From: Lelliottia nimipressuralis
Lineage (GTDB): Bacteria > Pseudomonadota > Gammaproteobacteria > Enterobacterales > Enterobacteriaceae
NCBI RefSeq assembly: GCF_004402045.1
Contig: NZ_SOMG01000001.1
Coordinates: forward strand, 1-64,000
Reading direction: 5' to 3'
DNA length: 64,000 nt
Position 1 is the first letter of the stretch. Every line of letters starts with the position of its first letter. The position numbers and the translations under genes are program-made. This document shows positions 50,201-56,387 of the stretch, one piece after another. The notes beneath the pieces are model-generated. The model saw only the letters and a program-made list of their open reading frames with translations, searched no databases and was not told where the DNA came from.

Positions 50201-51373
50201 CAGGAGCGGCAGTGAAGCATCGGTAGGCATACCCGACGTAATGGTCCCCCTGACTTGGCCCGTATCGTCGGTAAGTACAATCGCGGTCGGCGCGTCCGGC
50301 GGGGTAAGATCCACCGTAAGGGTGAACACCGGTGAGGCTGGCCCGGTATTGCCGGCGGTGTCAGTTGCCCGCACGGTAATCTGGTGACTGCTTTCACTCA
50401 GATCGACTGTCGGGGTAAAGGTCCAGGTGCCGTTGCTGGCGACGACTGCCGTACCAATGGCGACTCCGCTGTCATAAATTGTCACGGTCGAGCCCGCTTC
50501 GCCGGTGCCGGTAAGCTGCGGACGCTGATCGTTGGTGCTGCCGCCGTTACTGACTGTTCCCGTCTGCGGGTCAATATCGTCCGTTACGCTGGTGATTGCC
50601 GGCGCATCGGGCGCGGTGGTGTCCGGCGCGGTAAGGTTTGTGCCCGGGCTGGTATTCCCGGCGTTATCCGTCGCGGTGGCAGTCACCTGCTCGCCGTTGG
50701 TCAACGGTGTTTCGAGAGAGACGGTAAAATTGCCGTCGCTGCCGGTTTTCCCCGTACCAATGACATTGCCGTTTGTGTCTTTCAGCGTGATGGTACTGCC
50801 GGGTTCGGCGGTACCGGAGACGGTTTTGCCATCCGAAGAGAACTGAAGACCAGTTGGGGCATTCGGCGGTGTCGTATCCGGATCGGTAGGGTCTGTAGGC
50901 GTGTTGGGGTTAGTGCCGTTGTTATTATCGTCATTGCCGCCACCACCACCTCCTCCGCCGCCACTCGCCGCAGCCGCGATCCCGCCCGCGGCGACAATGC
51001 CTCCCAGCGCCCATGGCCAGATGGCCGCGCCACCGGCATCACTCCCTGACGCGGCAAGCAACACGTCCGTAGAGGCAATCGATTCATACGTGGCGGCCCC
51101 GGTAGGATCTTCAATCCACCATAATGCACCGTCGCTGTCCTGCAGAACCAGCTGGCTCACGCCCTGCGCGTCAGTCACGTAGAAATTTTTAAGGGTAATC
51201 ACCTCGCCGGAGTGCAGCGTGACGACCAGATCGTTACCACTTCGCGCGAAGTGGGAGACGCTCGCTCGCTCGACATGTAGCTCAACGATAGAGGAATGGC
51301 TCAGGGTAACCTGTGTGCCTTCCGTGGTCGTTTCCACGCCAGTAAGTTTCGATATAACAGAGATTTGGCTCAT
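41258..51373 (-). CDS. bapA: Giant BapA-like type I-secreted adhesin
   Basis: A 3371-residue biofilm-associated surface adhesin, similar in design to Salmonella BapA. The N-terminal prefix domain (1-130) is followed by a glycine run (about 138-146), Asp/Asn/Pro linkers, then about 23 Ig-like repeats of roughly 100 residues (about 170-2470). Each repeat starts like DTTAPxAPxI and holds GTAEAGATV and ATDAAGNTS. Next come three VCBS-like modules with QGxYGTLTINxDGxYTYTL. The end has [37 protein letters not shown] and INQQHIIT-like residues, the C-terminal type I secretion signal. I saw no cysteine. Secretion genes follow in the order bapB, bapC, bapD on the same strand. Confidence 0.93.
   Translation of the reverse strand: [3371 protein letters not shown]
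43960..50860 (-). repeat. Tandem Ig-like repeat array within bapA
   Basis: About 6.9 kb coding for some 23 degenerate 300-bp units. On the plus strand each unit shows variants of GTTGCCCGCCGCATCGGTGG and of CGGTGCCGTTCAGCGT. Units differ by many substitutions, so this is an old array. Recombination between units could change the repeat number. Confidence 0.85.
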
Positions 51374-52138
51374 TTAGGCATTACTCCAGCAGAAGTGTCA
51401 TGAACGGCGAGCAAGACGAGCCATCTCTGCAGAAGGTAAAGGGCGCCCCCGGCGCAGTTGCTGTTATAACGCAGCACTGACCGTTATTTTTAGCGCGCAC
51501 GATGCCCGCCAGGATTCAGAGTGGCAACATCAGAGCGAATCTAATTACATATGAAAGAGAACAGTTTTTATTTGTGTTTTGTGTCTTATAAAACCCTGTA
51601 ATTAATGGAGGAATTAGTTTTTGAGGATATAAAAATGATATAGACAGAAAACTCTGGTTGTGCAACTTAAGCTTTCTTAAATAGAGAGGTAAACAATGAA
51701 GAGGGCATTAATGAATTGAGGTGGTTTATAATTTTGTTTTCTTATCTTGTTGTTTTGAATGGTGTTGTTTTTTACCTTTCACGGCTGCGTATTAATGCTA
51801 TTGATGCAGTGTGATAATTGGTAGGGGCCACTTTGAATATAATTTAAAATGGTATTGTTTATGCGTGCTTAATACGTATTTAAGTTAGGGTAACGTTTTT
51901 GATGTAAGATATATTATGTTACTTGTGAAGTGAAATATATTCTTATGCAGGATTAAAACTCTGCTATCACGCGAGAGATAATAACAACGAGCAGGCAAGG
52001 ATAAAATAACTTCATTCTTTTTCAATGTGATTACGACATAAGCATGATTTTTGCACTGCAAAAACTTCACCGGAGAACGAATAAAAATCATCAGTCGGGC
52101 GTTTACTGACGTCACTTCCTTTTACCCTGGAGTTTTAT
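51374..52138. other. AT-rich regulatory region upstream of bapA
   Basis: A 765-bp gap with divergent genes on both sides and base composition far more AT-rich than its neighbours. It should hold the bapA promoter and that of the TPR-sigma-factor operon. Short open frames here have no convincing start or family resemblance. The composition suggests H-NS-type silencing. Confidence 0.6.
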
Positions 52139-52666
52139 ATGAACACGACCTCGCTTCGTTTGATTCCGGTGCTGATTTTTTCCCTGCTCTCTCCACTGGC
52201 GCTGGCCATGGGCAATAATAGTACCGAGAGCAAAACGCCTGACTGTCCTTCCGGACAGGTGTATGACAGCGCAACCCAGAAATGCGTGCCGGACAAGAGC
52301 AGCAGCCTCAGCGACCAGGACAAAACCAACTATGCGTACCATCTCGCGAAGAAAGGGGAGTACCAGTCGGCGCTGAATCTGCTTGATTCGCTGAAAAATG
52401 GCAATACGGCTGAAGCGTGGAACTATCGCGGGTTCGCCACGCGCAAGCTTGGCCGCACGGACGAAGGCATTGGTTACTACCAGCGCGCGCTGGCTATCGC
52501 TCCGGATTATGCCAAAGCCCGGGAATATCTTGGTGAAGCGTGGATGGTGAAAGGACGACCTGACCTCGCGAAAGAACAGCTGAAGGTGATTGCCGGTATT
52601 TGTGGCCAGTCCTGCGAGGAGTACCGTGACCTGCAGGCCGCCATCAACGGACATCCGGAATCCTGA
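52139..52666 (+). CDS. Secreted TPR protein
   Basis: 175 residues. The signal peptide is cleaved after SPLALA near residue 23. A cysteine-containing stretch PDCPSGQVYDSATQKCVPD follows, then TPR units AYHLAKKGEYQSALNLLDSL, AEAWNYRGFATRKLGRTDEGIGYYQRALAI and YAKAREYLGEAWMVKGRPDLAKEQL. A second Cys pair (CGQSC) is near the end. It probably acts as a periplasmic protein-protein scaffold. It is directly upstream of an ECF sigma factor gene. Confidence 0.88.
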   Translation: MNTTSLRLIPVLIFSLLSPLALAMGNNSTESKTPDCPSGQVYDSATQKCVPDKSSSLSDQDKTNYAYHLAKKGEYQSALNLLDSLKNGNTAEAWNYRGFATRKLGRTDEGIGYYQRALAIAPDYAKAREYLGEAWMVKGRPDLAKEQLKVIAGICGQSCEEYRDLQAAINGHPES

Positions 52667-52688
52667 TTTTCTCGTGGAGGGAAAACAC

Positions 52689-53204
52689 ATCGCTACCCGT
52701 GAGGTTCGTCAACAGTTAGCCGAACATCTGCCGCGTCTCTGGCGCTATGGGCTGGTGTTGTCGCGAAACAGGGATATCGCCGAAGAGCTGGTTCAGTCCA
52801 CCTGCGTGCGTGCGCTTGAAAGAAGTAGCCAGTATACGCCGGGCACCCGCATCGACAGGTGGCTGTTTGCGATCCTGCACTCCATCTGGATCTCTGAGCT
52901 TCGGGCACGACACGTTCGTCAGGGGCAGGGGTTTGTGGCCAGCGACGAGCTTCTGGCGCCGGACACCCGTGAACAGGATGAAACGCGTCTGCATTACCTG
53001 AAGGTGATGCAGCGCGTCAATGCGCTGCCTGAAGCCCAGCGCAACGCTGTATTTTTGGTTTATGTCGAAGGCTTTACCTACCAGGAGGCGGCGGAGACTC
53101 TGGCGGTGCCGATCGGTACCGTGATGAGCCGACTGGCGACGGCGCGGGCAACGCTTGCCAGGTCCGTCGACGCATTGCCTCCGGTAAAGGAGAAACGCTC
53201 TTGA
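52689..53204 (+). CDS. ECF-type RNA polymerase sigma factor
   Basis: About 171 residues. Region 2 is LPRLWRYGLVLSRNRDIAEELVQSTCVRALERSSQYTPGTRIDRWLFAILHSIW, and region 4 is LPEAQRNAVFLVYVEGFTYQEAAETLAVPIGTVMSRLATAR. The frame has no ATG, GTG or TTG at a sensible distance after the ribosome site GGAGGG (52676-52681). The codon 7 nt past it is ATC at 52689, which would give (M)ATREVRQQLAEHL. An in-frame GTG at 52674 lies upstream of that site. It is coupled to the anti-sigma gene through a TTGA overlap. Confidence 0.88.
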   Translation: MATREVRQQLAEHLPRLWRYGLVLSRNRDIAEELVQSTCVRALERSSQYTPGTRIDRWLFAILHSIWISELRARHVRQGQGFVASDELLAPDTREQDETRLHYLKVMQRVNALPEAQRNAVFLVYVEGFTYQEAAETLAVPIGTVMSRLATARATLARSVDALPPVKEKRS

Positions 53205-53992
53205 ACTCGCACCGTTTTACACCGCCCTATAACGACGATGCTATCGTGGCATGGATAGATGGCGAGATGTGCCGCGCCGACGCGCAGCAGTTTGAAGAAC
53301 AGTTGAAACGTGACGAACGCCTCGCTGGGCGAACCGACGAGCTGATGAAAAGCAGCCAGGATTACGCCGGAGCGTTTGCCTCTCTGCTGGATGACGCTCC
53401 CCTCGGGGCGATGCAGGCGCGTCTCGCGACACTTCCCGATCCGCAGGTCTCCACGTCGGTTGGCGTCAGCAGACGGTCGCTGATTGCAGCCTCGGTCAGC
53501 TTTTTGATGGTCGGTTCCGGGTTGGGGTATCTTCTGCGGCCCGCTTCGGCACCTGACGATGAAAATGCCCATATTCGCGACCTCGAGGCGCAATACATGT
53601 CCCTCTATAGCGTCGAGACGCTGCTGGATATGGACAGCGCAGCGCCTGTGCTGCAGCGCGGGCTGGAACGGGCTGCGCAGGATATCGGCATGAAGCTGAA
53701 CATGTCGCAACTTACCCTGCAGGGCGCAGAGCTTAAAATGGTGCGAATGCTGCGCTATGAAACTACCTCGATCGCGCAAGTTGCGTGGATCAATGCCGAC
53801 TACGGCCCGATGGCGCTCTGTATCTCTCCTGTTGATGAGAAGACGACGGCCTCTCTGCGTCAGGAGCAGCGGCACAGCATGAACCTGGCGTGGTGGCACG
53901 ATGCGGGCTATCAGTTTGTGCTGATTGGCCGCAACCCGCCGTCTCACCTGCGGGGAAACGCGGAGCAGCTACAGCGCCTGATCTCAGGATGA
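53201..53992 (+). CDS. Putative anti-sigma factor
   Basis: 263 residues starting at TTG, which overlaps the sigma stop and follows AAAGGAG. The cytoplasmic N-terminal part has an anti-sigma-like DAIVAWIDGEMCRADAQQFEEQLKRDERLA. One membrane helix lies near residues 92-112 (SLIAASVSFLMVGSGLGYLL). The periplasmic domain of about 150 residues ends HSMNLAWWHDAGYQFVLIG. It would hold the sigma factor at the membrane and release it upon an envelope signal. The stop overlaps the convergent YceI gene by 9 bp. Confidence 0.85.
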   Translation: MNSHRFTPPYNDDAIVAWIDGEMCRADAQQFEEQLKRDERLAGRTDELMKSSQDYAGAFASLLDDAPLGAMQARLATLPDPQVSTSVGVSRRSLIAASVSFLMVGSGLGYLLRPASAPDDENAHIRDLEAQYMSLYSVETLLDMDSAAPVLQRGLERAAQDIGMKLNMSQLTLQGAELKMVRMLRYETTSIAQVAWINADYGPMALCISPVDEKTTASLRQEQRHSMNLAWWHDAGYQFVLIGRNPPSHLRGNAEQLQRLISG

Positions 53993-54541
53993 GGGCACGC
54001 CGTGAGCCTGAATCGCAATGGCGATGGCAATACGATCGTCAACGACCAGCGCAAATTTATCCATCCCATAGGCCGCGCGTGAAATCGCCGTGGTGGCATC
54101 AAGCGTGATGGCCTGCGCATGCGGGTCTTTCACGGTGGCCTCCAGGATCACCGGGCGGGCAATGTTGCGAACGGTCAGCGTGCCGAACACCCTGAACCGC
54201 CCGGAACCCACGTCGACCACGCGAGAGCTGATGAACTCGATAGTTGGGTAGCGCTCAGATTCAAAAAACATGTCGCTTTTCAGCTGCCAGGTGAGCAGCT
54301 TGTTTGAGGCCACCAGGGTTGCCACGGGGATGGTGACGTGGATATGGTCGTCAACATCGTTATCCGGATTGAGCGTCACGGCACCCGTTATGCCGCTGAA
54401 CGTCGCCCAGGAGAGGATGCCGCCGAAGGCATGCCACGATAGCCGAATGGCAGTGTTATCGGTGTCGATAATGTAGCTTTTCGGGGCGGCAAACGCCCAC
54501 GGACAAACCAAAATCAGCAATATCACCAGGCGTCGTAGCAT
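53984..54541 (-). CDS. YceI-family periplasmic protein
   Basis: 185 residues with a signal peptide ending in CPWAFA near residue 18. The mature part is the YceI lipocalin-like fold: YIIDTDNTAIRLSWHAFGG, SDMFFESERYPTIEFISSRV and FGTLTVRNIARPVILEA are conserved family segments. Members bind isoprenoid-type lipids. It converges on the anti-sigma gene. Confidence 0.92.
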   Translation of the reverse strand: MLRRLVILLILVCPWAFAAPKSYIIDTDNTAIRLSWHAFGGILSWATFSGITGAVTLNPDNDVDDHIHVTIPVATLVASNKLLTWQLKSDMFFESERYPTIEFISSRVVDVGSGRFRVFGTLTVRNIARPVILEATVKDPHAQAITLDATTAISRAAYGMDKFALVVDDRIAIAIAIQAHGVPSS

Positions 54542-54608
54542 CTCAGGATCTCTTTTAGGGGGCAGGGAGTAAACGCGTCACCCCCGGGATCTATTCGGCT
54601 TTTCTACG

Positions 54609-54953
54609 TCAGGCTGTGTTAACGATATCCACCGAGATTTCGACGGCGGTAACCGGCCCCCGGTTTTCCAGCCAGTGGACCGTGTTATGGTCTTCCGGCC
54701 AGCCGACGCCAGGGCCGTAGTCGGTGGCGATACCGTTACGATGATCGGTAATTGTGCCTTCAAGGATAAAAACGGTACCGGGGCGATCGATATGATCGTG
54801 CACCGGACCAAAGACCGCGCCGGGGGCGAGCGTTACCCTGCGCATACGAAGCTGACGTCCGTCCATGCCTGCGATCTCCGGGCCGAGATCGACAATGGAA
54901 AGTAATTCAACGGTAACGCCCTGAGTAGCTGGTGCGGTTTCTTCGTGGCTCAT
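54609..54953 (-). CDS. Cupin domain protein
   Basis: 114 residues forming one small cupin barrel. The metal-site segments are FGPVHDHIDRPGTVFILEGTI near residue 50 and GPGVGWPEDHNTVHWLEN near 80. The ATG at 54953 follows AGGAGGG; a start seven codons earlier overlaps this site. The function is unknown; relatives are small metal-binding enzymes or sensors. Confidence 0.88.
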   Translation of the reverse strand: MSHEETAPATQGVTVELLSIVDLGPEIAGMDGRQLRMRRVTLAPGAVFGPVHDHIDRPGTVFILEGTITDHRNGIATDYGPGVGWPEDHNTVHWLENRGPVTAVEISVDIVNTA

Positions 54954-55005
54954 GATGGTGCCCTCCTGAGACAAGTTTAGCCTTCAGGAAGCAGAGCGGG
55001 AGGGA

Positions 55006-55030
55006 ATAAAAAAGGCCGCTTGCGCGGCCT
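55006..55030 (-). terminator. Rho-independent terminator of the KGW-repeat gene
   Basis: AGGCCGC and GCGGCCT form a stem around TTGC, and on the minus strand the stem is followed by a run of six Ts. It lies 11 nt past the stop of the gene at 55041. Confidence 0.9.
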
Positions 55031-55040
55031 TTCGAAGGGA

Positions 55041-55397
55041 TTACTCAGTGACTTTCTTTTCCAGCTCGCTGGCACCTTCTTTGGTTTTGTTCCAGCCTTT
55101 CTCAGCGCCTTCTTTGGTGGCATCCCACCCTTTCTCGGTGCCTTGTTTGGTTTTATGCCAGGCTTTCTGGGAATCTTCGCTGACCTTGCTGCCAAAGCTT
55201 TCGCTTTTACCTTCCGCAGCGTGCTTCTGTTTCAGCTTCAGCTCTTCACCTTTGTTCTGCTCTTCATGCAGTTTTTGCTTCGCCTCGTTGGCGTTTGCTT
55301 TCGCCGCCGCGACGGTATCGTCAGTTGCATGTGTGGTCGCAGCAAATACTGGGGAAGCCAGCAGAACGGCAGATAATGCGATAATTGTTTTTTTCAT
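55041..55397 (-). CDS. Periplasmic Lys/Glu-rich protein with KGW repeats
   Basis: 118 residues. The signal peptide ends ASPVFA near residue 19. The mature protein is highly charged and helical, and its C-terminal half has an 11-residue repeat: KAWHKTKQGTE, KGWDATKEGAE, KGWNKTKEGAS. This pattern is like LEA/apolipoprotein-type amphipathic helices and could lie on membrane surfaces. The function is unknown. Expression ends at a strong terminator. Confidence 0.85.
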   Translation of the reverse strand: MKKTIIALSAVLLASPVFAATTHATDDTVAAAKANANEAKQKLHEEQNKGEELKLKQKHAAEGKSESFGSKVSEDSQKAWHKTKQGTEKGWDATKEGAEKGWNKTKEGASELEKKVTE

Positions 55398-55522
55398 AAT
55401 ATCCTCATTTAACGTTATCGGTTATGAGCGTGATTCAGCATGGCACAGACGAAGCGGGGTGGCTTTAGGAAAAAACTGTAATGAGATCAATGTGCCCTGA
55501 TGAGGGATATTTCGCCTGAGGA

Positions 55523-55606
55523 TTATCCAAAGGATAAAATACCTGTTTCAGCGAGGGCGGCAAGGGTCAGGAGAATGAAGATTATGACGGTTATGGGTTT
55601 GTACAT
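55523..55606 (-). CDS. 27-residue hydrophobic membrane peptide
   Basis: A small open frame on the minus strand that starts MYKPITVIIFILLTLAALAE and ends TGILSFG. It is preceded by AAGGA at 9 nt from the ATG. Residues 4-19 form a single membrane helix. It resembles other enterobacterial single-helix peptides in size and layout, but I do not recognise its family. Confidence 0.6.
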   Translation of the reverse strand: MYKPITVIIFILLTLAALAETGILSFG

Positions 55607-55797
55607 GTTGGGGTTCCTTCCGGGTTGGGGTGGCTAATCCGTAGCGCTGGGTGGTGTGGGTAATTTTGCACAGGAGAGGGAAGAGGGTGTTGATGTTTGT
55701 CAATGTCAGTGGAGTACAACATAAACTACCAGCCAGTGGGGCGGTATTTTATTAAAGATCGAGGTATAGTGGCTTTGATTAGGAGGAGGGGAATGGC

Positions 55798-56106
55798 ATG
55801 GCGATAACGGAAGATGCGTTGATTAGAGCGGGTTTTACACAAGAAGAGCTGAAAAAGCTTAAACGCTATGCAGATTCTCAACGTTCGACACTGGATATTT
55901 TGCTTCCTGCCCTTTCAAATCGTTTTAAAGGAACGGTTATTCTCTTAGTTATCCTGATGGTTTTGTTCATTCTGGCTGTGTGCTTCGCTTCCCGAGAAAA
56001 TATCATCTCATCAGGTGTTGCTGTACTGTTTATCTTTGGCATCTTCTGTTGGGTTACGCCCCTGAAATTAGCGTATAAAGCCTGGCGTTTAATAAGCGTT
56101 TATTAG
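55798..56106 (+). CDS. Small two-helix membrane protein A
   Basis: 102 residues with a soluble N-terminal helix region (GFTQEELKKLKRYADSQRSTLDILLPALSNRF) and two membrane helices (about 46-65 and 70-88). The ribosome site GGAGGAGGGG is very strong. It shares layout and motif with the protein at 57216-57542 (GFT..L..., RTL/STL, LL..L..RF, then two helices). It may be an immunity protein for the nearby DUF4225 product; that is inference from position. Confidence 0.75.
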   Translation: MAITEDALIRAGFTQEELKKLKRYADSQRSTLDILLPALSNRFKGTVILLVILMVLFILAVCFASRENIISSGVAVLFIFGIFCWVTPLKLAYKAWRLISVY

Positions 56107-56119
56107 TCCGTTATATTCC

Positions 56120-56317
56120 TCATTTAATGGGATAAATTACAGATACAACTAAGTTCGCGGGGCTTTTGCCATCCGTGTCCTTAACAATGAATGCAGTGGA
56201 TACATCCACAACTCCAAACATTAATTGGCCTGGTTTGGCGATATAGGTCCTTCGACCGTTAGCTGTTGGCGTATTACCCGCCTCTTTCAGTGTGATGAGA
56301 CTGCGGTAAAAGTTCAC
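56120..56317 (-). pseudogene. Hypothetical short frame, possible C-terminal remnant
   Basis: A 65-residue frame beginning with GTG and lacking a good ribosome site. The composition looks protein-like (for example GRRTYIAKPGQLMFGVVDVST and ANLVVSVIYPIK), as if it were the end of a larger protein. No family recognised. Confidence 0.35.
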
Positions 56318-56387
56318 AATGTAATCATAATATGGTTAAGTTAATCACAGCGTAACATCAGGCTGAAACCAGAATGGACAAGTATAA

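Noticed and set aside
43960..50860. Regularly spaced repeats considered as a CRISPR or satellite array
   Set aside because: Units are about 300 bp, divergent and in frame, coding for Ig-like domains. Nothing like short identical repeats with unique spacers was seen.
51885..52115. 76-codon minus-strand frame in the region before the TPR gene
   Set aside because: AT-rich composition alone explains it; no ribosome site or family.
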